Shown: piece after piece, positions 9,429 through 18,148 of the stretch
Layout: every line of letters begins with the position of its first letter
How positions within the stretch are numbered: the first letter of the stretch is position 1
Assembly: GCF_004322855.1 (NCBI RefSeq)
Contig: NZ_CP036402.1
Location: 496,001 to 560,000 of the forward strand
Origin: Egibacter rhizosphaerae
GTDB lineage: Bacteria; Actinomycetota; Nitriliruptoria; Euzebyales; Egibacteraceae
Direction: 5' to 3'
DNA length: 64,000 nucleotides
Made by a program: the position numbers and the translations under genes
The notes under the pieces: generated by a model
Database searches by the model: none
Told to the model about the DNA's origin: nothing
The model's input: only the letters and a program-made list of their open reading frames with translations

Positions 9429-10307
9429 TCAAACGCGCGTTCGCGTCGTAGGAGCCTGCGTCCAGGTCATCCAGCCGACACTGGCGAGCACGAGCGTGAC
9501 ACCGAAGAGCTGCGCAACGGTCAGGAACTGTGCCGCGAGCACTGCCCCCAGAACCGTCGCAGTCACCGGGCTGAGGAGCATCAGCACCGACAGGACGTTG
9601 GGTGAGAGGGTGCGCAGCGCTCGGAACCATAGCCAGTAGGCGACACCGCCGCCTAGAACGGCGAGGTGGAGCAAGCCGAACGCTCCCGGCACGTCGAGGG
9701 CGAGCGGGTCGGCGTCGAGCACCAGCAGCGGTGGGATGAGCAGGATCCCCCCGAAGAACAGCTGCCAGGCGGGCATGCATCGCAGCGAGAGGATCCCTCT
9801 CCACCGCTGCGTCAAGACGAGGCCAAGGGCCATCGAGAGAGCTGCACCCGCCGCTGCGACCACGCCGACCGGGTCGGGTGTGGCGCTCGCTCCCCCGACT
9901 AGCATCGCGACACCTGCCAAGCCCGAGAGGGACGCCACCACCTGGCGGGCTCGTAACGGTTCGGCGAGAAGCATCGCCGACAAGACCCCGACGACGAGCG
10001 GTTGGGTGGCCACGATAGTCGCAGCGAGACCCCCGGGCAGGCGATAGGCGGCCACGAACAGCAGCGGGAAGAAGACGGAGATGTTGCACGCGCTCACGAC
10101 CAAGGTTCGGAGCCGCTGGCCGGAAGCCGGCCAGCGGCCGAGCATCGCGATGAACAGCACACCAATGGGCAGTGCCCGCACCGTCGCCGCCATGAGGGGC
10201 CGACCTGCTGGGAGCAACTCACTCGTCACCAGGTAAGTGGTCCCCCATAGCGCCGGCGCCCCCACGCCGCTCGCAAGGTCACGAGGATCCCAGCCGAGTC
10301 CCGTCAC
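9429..10307 (-). CDS. EamA/DMT-family transporter
   Basis: The 292-residue protein is made almost entirely of hydrophobic helices, about ten, in two repeats, as in the drug/metabolite transporter superfamily. The N-terminal segment ALWGTTYLVTSELLPAGRPL matches the EamA repeat signature. The substrate cannot be deduced; relatives export amino acids, metabolites or drugs. Its ATG overlaps the stop of the VWA gene by four bases, making it the last gene of the molybdenum hydroxylase operon, where it may move the substrate or product of that enzyme. Confidence 0.85.
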   Translation of the reverse strand: MTGLGWDPRDLASGVGAPALWGTTYLVTSELLPAGRPLMAATVRALPIGVLFIAMLGRWPASGQRLRTLVVSACNISVFFPLLFVAAYRLPGGLAATIVATQPLVVGVLSAMLLAEPLRARQVVASLSGLAGVAMLVGGASATPDPVGVVAAAGAALSMALGLVLTQRWRGILSLRCMPAWQLFFGGILLIPPLLVLDADPLALDVPGAFGLLHLAVLGGGVAYWLWFRALRTLSPNVLSVLMLLSPVTATVLGAVLAAQFLTVAQLFGVTLVLASVGWMTWTQAPTTRTRV

Positions 10308-11458
10308 GCCGCCTGCTCGGGATTACCGAGGACGTCTTGCAGCGCCTCCAGGCCCGCGAGGTCACGTCCGGAGAGAAAGTGGTCCACCGACGGGAGCACG
10401 GCAGCGATCCCACGGGCCTCGGGGCGGAACTGCGGATCGCCTTTGAGCGGGTTTACCCAGATGAGCTGGTGCGCGAGACGACCCACGCGTGCGGCCTCCC
10501 GACCTAGGAGCTCCGGGTCACCACGCTCGAGGCCGTCGGACACCAGAATGACCAGGCTTCCCCGGACGCTACCGAGCCGACCGTAGCGGCGGGTGAAGTC
10601 GCGCAGCACAGGACCGAGACGGGTACCCCCGCCCCAATCGGGCACGCGTCCCACGGCGTCCGAGACGATCCTCCTGGGGTCCCGGTGCTCGAGACTGGGC
10701 GTCACGCGGGTCAGGCGCGTCGAGAAGCAGAAAACCTCGACCGGCCCCCACTGCCTCCGCAGCCAGGCCGCGAACAGCAACAGCGCTCGCGCATAGGAAC
10801 TCATGGAACCGGACACGTCGAGGAGCAACACCACGCGCCTAGTGCGCACGGTACGCCGCCGACGCGCCCTAAGATGCGCCCGGTGCGGGCGCACCGCAGC
10901 CTCTCGCAGCCAGCGACGGACATCGACCCGCCGGCCGCGGGGCGCAGCCCGCATCCGGCGCGTTCGCCGCTGCGGCGGGACCAAGTGCCACGAAGCGAAC
11001 GCCTCCTCGAGCCGCGACAGCTCCTCAGCGCTCCACAGGGCGAAGTCCTTGGTGCGCAGGCGCTCGACGTCGGATGCCGCGGCGCCCACCGCGTGCTCAC
11101 GATCGTCGACCCGATCCTCGTCGCGCGTGGTGACCTCAGCGTCGATGAGCTCGGTCTCCGGCTCCTCACGAGATCGTGAGTCCACGACGTCCGTGGTGGC
11201 GCCCCCGCTCAGGAAGTAGGAGGAGAAGAGCCGGTCGTACACGGGCACGTGGACCCGACGTGACACCAGCAGACTGCGTCCAGCCCAGTAGACGTCACGG
11301 AGGTCAACGGGGTCGAGCACGGCGACCCCGCGCACGAACCGTTCCGCGTGGCTCGGCGTGCAGGGGACACCCGCGGTTCGGAGCAGTCGTACGAACCCGA
11401 GGAGGGCGTCCACGAGCTCCCTCCCGAGGGAGGCGACCTCGCGCTCAGCGTCGGCCAT
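10304..11458 (-). CDS. VWA-domain CoxE-like maturation protein
   Basis: The 384-residue protein has a charged, poorly conserved first half and a C-terminal von Willebrand A domain. Its metal-ion site DVSGS is at residues 214-218, with GGTRL and LVSDGLERGD completing the fold. CoxE proteins work with a MoxR-type AAA+ ATPase (CoxD) to assemble the active site of cox-type molybdenum hydroxylases. The gene follows that ATPase gene by 30 bases and overlaps the transporter gene after it. VWA/MoxR pairs serve many different enzymes, so the link to this hydroxylase rests on operon position. Confidence 0.85.
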   Translation of the reverse strand: MADAEREVASLGRELVDALLGFVRLLRTAGVPCTPSHAERFVRGVAVLDPVDLRDVYWAGRSLLVSRRVHVPVYDRLFSSYFLSGGATTDVVDSRSREEPETELIDAEVTTRDEDRVDDREHAVGAAASDVERLRTKDFALWSAEELSRLEEAFASWHLVPPQRRTRRMRAAPRGRRVDVRRWLREAAVRPHRAHLRARRRRTVRTRRVVLLLDVSGSMSSYARALLLFAAWLRRQWGPVEVFCFSTRLTRVTPSLEHRDPRRIVSDAVGRVPDWGGGTRLGPVLRDFTRRYGRLGSVRGSLVILVSDGLERGDPELLGREAARVGRLAHQLIWVNPLKGDPQFRPEARGIAAVLPSVDHFLSGRDLAGLEALQDVLGNPEQAA

Positions 11459-11488
11459 CCTGTACGCGCCCTTCCCCCGCCGGCGCCG

Positions 11489-12418
11489 CTAGTCCGATAC
11501 GAGGCCCACGAGCGCCTCGCGGGCTGCCTCGAGATCTTCGTGGTCCTTCACGACGAAGCCGATCGTCTCCTCGACGCTCTCTGCCTCAAGCTCGGTCACC
11601 CCGAGCAGCCCGAGGACCCGGGCCCAGTCGATGGTCTCGGCGACGCCGGGAGGCTTGGCGAGCCCGGCGTCCCGCAGGCGCCGCACCGCGTACGTGACGG
11701 CCTCTGCCAGGGTCAGCGGCACCTGGGGGGCGCGTCGGCATACGATCTCCAGCTCGCGCTCGGGCGCGGGGAACTCGATCCAGTGGTACGCGCAGCGGCG
11801 TCGCAACGCGTCGTGCAGCTCGCGAGTGCGGTTGGAGGTGAGGACGACCGCTGGGCGCGTCTCGGCGCGAACGGTGCCGACCTCGGGGATGGAAACCTGG
11901 AAGTCGGAGAGCACCTCGAGCAGGAAGGCGTCGAACTCGTCGTCGGCTCGATCGATCTCGTCGATCAACAGGAGGGCCCCTGCACCCCCGCTGAGTGCCT
12001 TCAGGAGCGGGCGCTCGATAAGGAACCGTCGGTCGAAGGGCTCGAGGTCCTCGCCCCGCTCCATCGCGAGGCGGGCGGCCAGCAACTGCCGCGTGAAGTC
12101 CCATTCGTACAGGGCCAGGCTCGCGTCGATGCCCTCGTAGCACTGCAACCGGATGAGATCCCGTCCGAGGGCGGCGGCTAAGGCCTTGGCGAACTCCGTC
12201 TTGCCGACCCCGGGTTCGCCCTCGAGCAGCAGCGGCTGCCCGAGGGCGAGCGACAGGTGCGCGGCCGTGACAAGGCCCCGGTCGGCCAGGTATCCGGCGT
12301 CCTCGAGGCGGGCTTGCATCGCCTCGCGCGGTGGTGGATCCCCGCGGCTCACACGCGGCCCCGTCGACCTGCCGGAGCCGGTCCGCTGCGGCGGCGCATC
12401 CCCCGGCTCAGGCCGCAC
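11489..12418 (-). CDS. MoxR-family AAA+ ATPase, CoxD-like
   Basis: The 309-residue ATPase has Walker A GEPGVGKT at residues 67-74, Walker B LLIDEID with the acidic pair, the sensor segment VLTSNRTREL, and the MoxR C-terminal domain. These ATPases act as chaperones; in the cox system CoxD is required for insertion of sulfur and metal at the Mo/Cu site. The GTG start lies inside the end of the Mo-subunit gene (11-base overlap). An internal ATG at codon 34 is also possible, since the first 33 residues are rich in Pro, Gly and Arg and probably unstructured. Confidence 0.88.
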   Translation of the reverse strand: MRPEPGDAPPQRTGSGRSTGPRVSRGDPPPREAMQARLEDAGYLADRGLVTAAHLSLALGQPLLLEGEPGVGKTEFAKALAAALGRDLIRLQCYEGIDASLALYEWDFTRQLLAARLAMERGEDLEPFDRRFLIERPLLKALSGGAGALLLIDEIDRADDEFDAFLLEVLSDFQVSIPEVGTVRAETRPAVVLTSNRTRELHDALRRRCAYHWIEFPAPERELEIVCRRAPQVPLTLAEAVTYAVRRLRDAGLAKPPGVAETIDWARVLGLLGVTELEAESVEETIGFVVKDHEDLEAAREALVGLVSD

Positions 12419-14846
12419 CCTCGCTTGCCGCGTGGATCATCTCGAGCACGCGCTCCGGGTTCAGAGGCCCGTCGCTCACCTGCACACCCCAGGGCCGCAA
12501 GGCGTCCTCGACCGCGGCCATCAAGACCGTCGGCGTCCCGATGCAGCCCGCCTCGCCGACACCCTTGGTGCCCAACGGCGTGATCGGCGACGGCGTCTCG
12601 AGGTGGCGCATCTCCACCGGTGGAGTGGAGAGGAAGTTGGGCAACTGATAGTCGGTCAACGTTGGGGCGAGCATGCTGCCGTCATCGCCGTAGGCGAGGT
12701 GCTCCAGCATCATGCCGCCGTAACCCTGAATCATCCCCCCGACGACCTGGGCCTCCACAATGCGGGGGTTGATCATCTTACCGACGTCGTGGACGACCCA
12801 TAGCCGTTGCACGTCCACCTGGCCCGTCTCGGGATCGACCTCGACCAGGGCACCCTCCGCTCCGCTGGCGTGCGCCGGATACAGCCGCACCCGTCCATTC
12901 TCGTCGGGGACCCAGTTGACCTGGGGGTTTGTCCAGACGAAGTTGCCTTCCAGGGTCGGCTTGTCCTCGCCGGGCAGGGCCGCGTAAGGGCCGGGGAACA
13001 GGTAGACGGCCTTCGCGACCTCCCCGATCGTCATACGCTGCGAGGGTGCCCCACGAACCGACACCGCGCCGTCGCCGAGATCCAGGTCCTCGACGTCGGC
13101 CTCCATCAGGTTCGATGCGGCCTTCAGCAGCTTGCCGCGCACCTCGTCCGCGGCCCTGTGGACCGCTGTAACCCCGTAGGTCGCACCGCGACTGGAGAAC
13201 GATCCAAGCCCGTAGGGCACGGCGTTGGTGTCGCCGAACACAACGCGCACGTCGTCGGGCGAACAGCCGAGGACGTCCGCGGTCACCTGCGCGATCGCCG
13301 TCTCGACGCCTTGCCCGATGTGCTGCATCCCGGTCAAGGCCATCACTTGACCGTCGGGGGTGATGCGAACCGAGGCCGACTCGTACCCGTTGAACATCGA
13401 CATGGGAATGGAGGCCGACGAGGGCTCCAAGACGGTGACGATCCCCAGACCCAGGTAACGGCCCCCGGCCTGAGCCTCTTTCCGCCGACGCTCGAGTTCG
13501 TCGAGATCCATCGCCTTGACCAGCTCGTCGAGACACTCGGTGAAGCTCCCGCTCTCGATGATGGGGCCACCGGGGGTCTCGTACGGGTACTCTGTGACGA
13601 GGTTACGCCTGCGTAGGTCGATACGATCCAGCGCGAGCTGCTCCGCGGCCGCGTCCATGAGCCGTTCGATACCGAGGTTCGCGATGTCCTTGCCGTAGCC
13701 TCGGTACGCCCCGTACGGAGCCTTGTTCGTGACGACGCACTCCACCTTCGCCCAGTACGCTTTCGGGGTGTACGGTCCGCTGCCGTAGGTGCCGCCGACG
13801 AGCAAAGCACCGAGGCCGCCTGTCCGCACGGCACCGTCGCAGCCCATGTCCCCGCGCAGATGGTCGCGAACGGCGAGTAGCATCCCGTCGCGCGTGAACG
13901 CCCCCTGGATGTGATAGTCGAAGTCGCGCGACGCGGGACCGCTGGTCATCCACTCGCTCCGGCGCTCGACCCACTTCACTGGGCGACGCGTGGCGACTGC
14001 CATCATCACCGGAATGATCTCGGCATCGACCTGGAGCTTGTTGCCGAAGCCGCCACCAACATCGTTGGCAAGCACCCTGACGTTTGGCTCGGGTATGTCG
14101 AAGGTCGCGGCGAACAGCGTACGGCATTGATGAGGGAACTGAGTCGACAAGCGCACCGTGAGTTGGTTAGCCCGCGGATCGTACTCCGCGACGACCGCAC
14201 GGCCCTCCATGGGCACGCCGCTGTAGCGGTGCGAGGCCACCTCAACCTCGACGATGTCGTCGGCCTGCGCGAAAGCCTCGTCGACGTCCCCGTATGAGAC
14301 CTCCCACACGCACTGACGGTTATCCGGCCAGTCCTCATACAGCAACGGGGGGGTCCCACCGTCGAGCCCGAGGGCTTGATCCATCGTGGTGAGCGGCTCA
14401 AGTACCTCGTAATCGACCTCGATGAGGTCGAGTGCGTCCTGCGCGATGTAGGGATCGTCGGCGGTCACCGCGGCAACGGGCTCGCCACAGTAGTGGACCT
14501 TGTCGACCGCCAGCCCGTAGACGCTGGGCAGCCGCATGTCCAGCAGATCCATCACCGGGGGGATCGGATTCCACAGCGCCCGCGCATCCTCGCCCGTCAG
14601 GACCGTCACGACTCCCGGCAGCTCCTTGGCCCGCCTGGTGTCCACCCCGCGGATCCGTGCATGAGCATGTGGGCTGCGCAAGATCGCGCAGTGCGTTTGT
14701 CGGGGCACCTCGCCGTCACCCGCGAACAGACCGTAGCCGGTGACGAGTCTGCGATCCTCCTTGCGCGGAATGCCCCGCCCCACCCATGCCGAGCCAGCGC
14801 CGTCAACCCTTGCCTGGTCCACTGAAGCGTGCGTCTCATCGGTCAT
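12408..14846 (-). CDS. molybdenum hydroxylase large (Mo-cofactor) subunit, CoxL/xanthine dehydrogenase family
   Basis: The 812-residue catalytic subunit shows the family segments in order: HAHARI, the cofactor loop NDVGGGFGNK (261-270), the active-site loop AYRGYGK (380-386) and the C-terminal GVGEAG with the base glutamate. The loop differs from true form I CO dehydrogenase (AYxCSFR) and from form II (AYRGAGR). It therefore lacks the cysteine that binds copper and is unlikely to oxidise CO. The enzyme more probably hydroxylates a heteroaromatic ring or an aldehyde, using water as oxygen source. It is the third gene of an operon coding for FAD, Fe-S and Mo subunits, with ATGA coupling on the upstream side. 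The substrate is unknown; context suggests the first step of the neighbouring CoA-dependent pathway. Confidence 0.88.
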   Translation of the reverse strand: MTDETHASVDQARVDGAGSAWVGRGIPRKEDRRLVTGYGLFAGDGEVPRQTHCAILRSPHAHARIRGVDTRRAKELPGVVTVLTGEDARALWNPIPPVMDLLDMRLPSVYGLAVDKVHYCGEPVAAVTADDPYIAQDALDLIEVDYEVLEPLTTMDQALGLDGGTPPLLYEDWPDNRQCVWEVSYGDVDEAFAQADDIVEVEVASHRYSGVPMEGRAVVAEYDPRANQLTVRLSTQFPHQCRTLFAATFDIPEPNVRVLANDVGGGFGNKLQVDAEIIPVMMAVATRRPVKWVERRSEWMTSGPASRDFDYHIQGAFTRDGMLLAVRDHLRGDMGCDGAVRTGGLGALLVGGTYGSGPYTPKAYWAKVECVVTNKAPYGAYRGYGKDIANLGIERLMDAAAEQLALDRIDLRRRNLVTEYPYETPGGPIIESGSFTECLDELVKAMDLDELERRRKEAQAGGRYLGLGIVTVLEPSSASIPMSMFNGYESASVRITPDGQVMALTGMQHIGQGVETAIAQVTADVLGCSPDDVRVVFGDTNAVPYGLGSFSSRGATYGVTAVHRAADEVRGKLLKAASNLMEADVEDLDLGDGAVSVRGAPSQRMTIGEVAKAVYLFPGPYAALPGEDKPTLEGNFVWTNPQVNWVPDENGRVRLYPAHASGAEGALVEVDPETGQVDVQRLWVVHDVGKMINPRIVEAQVVGGMIQGYGGMMLEHLAYGDDGSMLAPTLTDYQLPNFLSTPPVEMRHLETPSPITPLGTKGVGEAGCIGTPTVLMAAVEDALRPWGVQVSDGPLNPERVLEMIHAASEGAA

Positions 14847-15355
14847 GCCTGCTGCCCTTCCGTCCGCCCCTGACTGCCGTCAGCAGCCCGCTGCACCGCG
14901 CGCACAATGTTCTGGTAGCCAGTGCAACGACAGAGGTTGCCCACCAACCCCTGCCGCACCGTCTCCTCGTCCGGGTCCGGATGTCGTTCCAACAGGTCAA
15001 CCGCAGCCATCACCATTCCTGGCGTGCAGAAGCCGCACTGCAGCGCGAACTCGGCGCAGAATGCCTCCTGGACGGGATGCATGGACTGTTCGCCGGAGAG
15101 CCCCTCGACAGTCTCGACCTCGCAGTCGTGGGCCTCCACGGTCAGCATCATGCAACTCTTCACGAGCTGGCCGTCGACGCGGACGGTGCAGGCGCCGCAG
15201 ATGCCCTCTTCGCACCCGATGTGCGTACCAGTCAGCCCGAGCTCCTCCCGGAGGAAATCGGCGAGAAGCTTGCGGGGTTCCACGCGCATTTGATGCGGTT
15301 GCCCGTTCACCGTCACGGCCACAGCCGCGCCGCTCCCGGTATCCATGCTCGTCAT
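14843..15355 (-). CDS. molybdenum hydroxylase small [2Fe-2S] subunit
   Basis: The 170-residue protein carries two [2Fe-2S] clusters. The N-terminal plant-ferredoxin-type cluster uses C48, C53, C56 and C68 (GCEEGICGAC). The C-terminal helical cluster uses C107, C110, C142 and C144 (CGFCTPG and CRCTGY). All eight ligands are present. It passes electrons from the Mo subunit to the FAD subunit. The gene overlaps both partners by four bases, in the usual M-S-L order of cox-type enzymes. Length is typical of the family (about 155-175). Confidence 0.92.
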   Translation of the reverse strand: MTSMDTGSGAAVAVTVNGQPHQMRVEPRKLLADFLREELGLTGTHIGCEEGICGACTVRVDGQLVKSCMMLTVEAHDCEVETVEGLSGEQSMHPVQEAFCAEFALQCGFCTPGMVMAAVDLLERHPDPDEETVRQGLVGNLCRCTGYQNIVRAVQRAADGSQGRTEGQQA

Positions 15356-16218
15356 GCCTGCACCCTCCTGGTGGCGGTTCCTCCCTCGGCAAGCAACGCC
15401 CGTCGAATCAGGACACGCACGACGCTGAGGCGGTACTGCGCCGAGGCGTGCAGGTCGCTGACAGGCTCGAGGCTGGTCGCGTCGAGTGCGGCGGCCGCCT
15501 CGCGGCAGGAGCCCTCGTCGACGACGCGGCCGAGGATGGACCGCTCGACGTCATCAAGGCGGATGGGCGTCTGGTGGATGCCACCGGCCGCGACTCCCGC
15601 GCGCTCGACGGGGTCACCGGCAAGGGCGACCCCCACGTTCACGATGGGCGGACCCTGCGGCTGCCGGGCAATCTCTAGGTAGGCGCTGATGGAAGCCCAC
15701 CCGGGGACTCGGAGCTCCGTGACAAGTTCGTCAGCAGACAGCGTGGTGCGCCGGAACCCCGCGAACAGGGTTTCCACGGGGATCTCCCGCTCATCGCTGC
15801 TGGAGCGAACCACCACCGTCGCACCGAGCGCGATCAGCATCGGTGCAAGGTTGCCGCGTGGATCCGCCAAGCACAGGGCACCGCCGACGGTCGCCCGGTT
15901 GCGAACCTGTTGGTCCCCGAGGAGTTTCGCGGCCTCCGCAAACCCAGGCACACGGGCGCTCACGCGCTCGTCCACCGTCAGTTCGGAGATGGTCGTCAGC
16001 GCCCCAATCCGCAAGCCGCCGTCGGCGCCGTCGTCGATGCCACGCAACTCGCCAAGGCCCTTGACGTCCACAAGGTGGTCAGCGGTATCAGCTCGAAGCT
16101 TTAGGGCCTGCAAGAGTCCCTGTCCACCGGCCAAGACCCGACCACCGTCTTCCAGACTCCGGAGCGCGGAAGTCAACTGGTCCGGCCTCGTGTACGCGAA
16201 CGCAGCGGGTCGCACCAT
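15352..16218 (-). CDS. molybdenum hydroxylase medium (FAD-binding) subunit, CoxM-like
   Basis: The 288-residue flavoprotein belongs to the PCMH-type FAD subunits. The first FAD motif reads AGGQGLLQ near residue 31 (consensus AGGQSL) and the second TVGGALCLADP near 110. The C-terminal CO-dehydrogenase flavoprotein domain follows. It collects electrons from the two Fe-S clusters and gives them to an external acceptor. It is the first gene of the hydroxylase operon. A perfect palindrome at 16270-16283 lies 52 bases before its ATG, where a repressor could block transcription. Confidence 0.9.
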   Translation of the reverse strand: MVRPAAFAYTRPDQLTSALRSLEDGGRVLAGGQGLLQALKLRADTADHLVDVKGLGELRGIDDGADGGLRIGALTTISELTVDERVSARVPGFAEAAKLLGDQQVRNRATVGGALCLADPRGNLAPMLIALGATVVVRSSSDEREIPVETLFAGFRRTTLSADELVTELRVPGWASISAYLEIARQPQGPPIVNVGVALAGDPVERAGVAAGGIHQTPIRLDDVERSILGRVVDEGSCREAAAALDATSLEPVSDLHASAQYRLSVVRVLIRRALLAEGGTATRRVQA

Positions 16219-16269
16219 GAAGCCCCTCCTCCCCCACCCGCGCCTGGGCTCATACCCGCGCGAGTGACT

Positions 16270-16283
16270 ACCGACTAGTCGGT
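16270..16283. promoter_or_regulatory. palindrome ACCGACTAGTCGGT, probable TetR operator
   Basis: This perfect 14-base palindrome lies between the first hydroxylase gene and the TetR gene. With two flanking bases it matches the site at 17185 in 13 of 16 positions; both keep the arms ACCGA and TCGGT. The likely ligand is the TetR protein encoded at 16368-17018. Confidence 0.6.
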
Positions 16284-16367
16284 CGAGACTACGGCGGGGC
16301 GAGTAAGCCCGTCAAGGGGTACGCGAGACCGGAGCCCGGCAGGTGACCTGGGGGCGAACCCATCCTC

Positions 16368-17018
16368 CTACGTCGAACTGGGCGCTGTCTGTGGTGTCGG
16401 CGTCGACGACGCGGGATTACCGGCTCGCAACCCCTCGAGGAGCAGGCCCCAGAACCGATCTGCGATTTCCTCGGTCGCCAGCCCGCCGTCGGGCCGGAAC
16501 CACTGATAGGCCCAGTTGCACATCCCAAAAAGCGCCAAGCTCGTCAGTCGCGGGTCCACTTCGCGGAACTCGCCCCGCTTCACGCCTCGACGGACGACGT
16601 CCTCGACGTAGGCCTGGTAGCGATCCCGCTTGGCCTCGAGCGTGCCCCGGTACTCATCGGTGAGCTCGCGATGGTGCTCGAAGAACACCCGAACGCTGCC
16701 CCGATGCGTCGCCATGAGCCCGATGATGTCGGCGATGACCTCACGCAGCTCCTCGGACGGCTCGTCGGAGAGTCGCGAAGCGTGCTGCTCCGCGCGCTCG
16801 AGCAGGAGGTTGATGAAGTCTTCGTGGATCCAAAAGAGGATCTCCTCCTTACTCTTGAAGTAGTGGTACAGGGTCGGCTTGCGGACCCCGACCGCGTGCG
16901 CGATGTCCTCCATCGTGGTCTGGTGGTAGCCCTGCGCGTCGATCAAGGACGCTGCCTCGCGGGTAATGGCAACCCACCGGGCCTGGCCGTCAGCTGATCT
17001 CGGTGCGCGCTCCGCCAT
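16368..17018 (-). CDS. TetR-family transcriptional regulator
   Basis: The 216-residue regulator has the TetR helix-turn-helix in its first 60 residues (MEDIAHAVGVRKPTLYHYFKSKEEIL) and an all-helical ligand domain of the type found in regulators of acyl-CoA and aromatic catabolism. The start is the ATG at 17018, directly after GGGAGGGAGC; a TTG four codons earlier is less likely. It sits between the hydroxylase operon (same strand, downstream) and the ligase operon (divergent). Related palindromes lie before both operons, so it probably controls both and, through the second site, itself. The inducer may be a CoA thioester or the pathway substrate. Confidence 0.9.
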   Translation of the reverse strand: MAERAPRSADGQARWVAITREAASLIDAQGYHQTTMEDIAHAVGVRKPTLYHYFKSKEEILFWIHEDFINLLLERAEQHASRLSDEPSEELREVIADIIGLMATHRGSVRVFFEHHRELTDEYRGTLEAKRDRYQAYVEDVVRRGVKRGEFREVDPRLTSLALFGMCNWAYQWFRPDGGLATEEIADRFWGLLLEGLRAGNPASSTPTPQTAPSST

Positions 17019-17184
17019 GCTCCCTCCCAATCGTCGGCCCCTCCACCGTCACCTGCACTGAGCTAGCTCGTCGCCCACGCGCCCGACGCCCGAAGGGACG
17101 CCGCGTTCGCGCGGTGCGAGGCCGTCGCGCCACTGCAGACGGTTGACGGGTCGTAGTGCTGCTGCGTATCGTAGCCGATCACCG

Positions 17185-17198
17185 ACCGACCGTTCGGT
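17185..17198. promoter_or_regulatory. imperfect palindrome ACCGACCGTTCGGT, probable TetR operator
   Basis: The site keeps the ACCGA/TCGGT arms of the palindrome at 16270. It lies 48 bases before the hydrolase ATG, in the gap between the divergent tetR and hydrolase genes, where one repressor could control both promoters. Confidence 0.55.
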
Positions 17199-17246
17199 CG
17201 TGAGTCGAGTGTGGACGTTGATGTCGGGGCGGAGGAGGAGACAGCC

Positions 17247-18134
17247 ATGCAGCGACCGGTGGAGTTCAAGTCCGAGGGCCTGACAGTAAAGGGCGTCCTC
17301 TGGATCCCCGACGATCTCGAGGAGGGAGAGCGGCGTCCCGGGGTCGTGACCGCGAACGGCTTCACCTTCCCCAAGGAGTTCCTGCTCCCCTCGATCGCCG
17401 AAACCTTCATGAACGCGGGCTACGTTGCCCTAACCTTCGACTACCGCTTCCTCGGCGAGAGTGAGGGCGAGCCCCGAGGGCAAGTCCATGCACTCAAGCA
17501 GGTCGAAGACGTCCTTAACGGCTTGTCCTTCCTCGAAACACAACCGCAGGTAGACCGGCATCGGCTCGGCGCGTGGGGTGCCTCCTACGGCGGCGGCCAC
17601 GTACTCTACGCTGCGGCTCACGATCAACGCATCAAATGTGTCGCGGCGAACCTTCCCGTCACCAACGGCCGCCGTTGGCTTCGAGTGCAGCGGCACACCG
17701 CCGAGTGGTACGAGTTTCTCGACCGGGTCGCCGCGGACCGCCAGCGTCGCTTCGAGGGCAAGCCTTCCGAGATCGTAACCGCCTTCGACATCTTCGTGCC
17801 GGATGACGAGACACGGGCGAACTTCGAGAACGGCTGGAAGACCGTCGATCGGTGGGAGCCCTACGTGACGATGGACACCGCCGAGTACTGGATCCAGTAC
17901 GCCCCGGAGTTCTACGTGGACCGCATCTCGCCACGCGCCATGCTGCTCACCCACGCCCAGAACGACCGCATCACCCCGGAAACCGAGTCCATCAGCGCAT
18001 ACGAGCGGGCTCACGAGCCCAAGAAGCTCTACTTGTATCCGTCGAAGTACAGCCACTGGGACGGCTACATGCGTGGCGCCGACGTGCACATGGGCACCGT
18101 CGTCGAATGGTTCGACGAACACCTCGGCATCTGA
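17247..18134 (+). CDS. alpha/beta hydrolase
   Basis: The 295-residue enzyme has the alpha/beta hydrolase fold. The nucleophile elbow reads GASYGG, the acid is probably the aspartate of NDRIT, and the histidine lies near the C-terminus in SHWDGYM. It resembles the dienelactone hydrolase/acetylxylan esterase side of the superfamily and could open a lactone, an ester or a C-C bond. The start is the ATG at 17247, six bases after GGAGGAGGAG; a GTG-type extension to 17211 is less likely. It is the first gene of the plus-strand operon, and the ligase follows after 14 bases. The substrate is unknown. Confidence 0.85.
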   Translation: MQRPVEFKSEGLTVKGVLWIPDDLEEGERRPGVVTANGFTFPKEFLLPSIAETFMNAGYVALTFDYRFLGESEGEPRGQVHALKQVEDVLNGLSFLETQPQVDRHRLGAWGASYGGGHVLYAAAHDQRIKCVAANLPVTNGRRWLRVQRHTAEWYEFLDRVAADRQRRFEGKPSEIVTAFDIFVPDDETRANFENGWKTVDRWEPYVTMDTAEYWIQYAPEFYVDRISPRAMLLTHAQNDRITPETESISAYERAHEPKKLYLYPSKYSHWDGYMRGADVHMGTVVEWFDEHLGI

Positions 18135-18148
18135 TCACCCCAGCAAAC

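Noticed and set aside
10304-16218. Aerobic carbon monoxide dehydrogenase operon
   Set aside because: Gene order matches coxMSLDE, but the catalytic loop is AYRGYGK without the copper cysteine, so CO oxidation is not supported.
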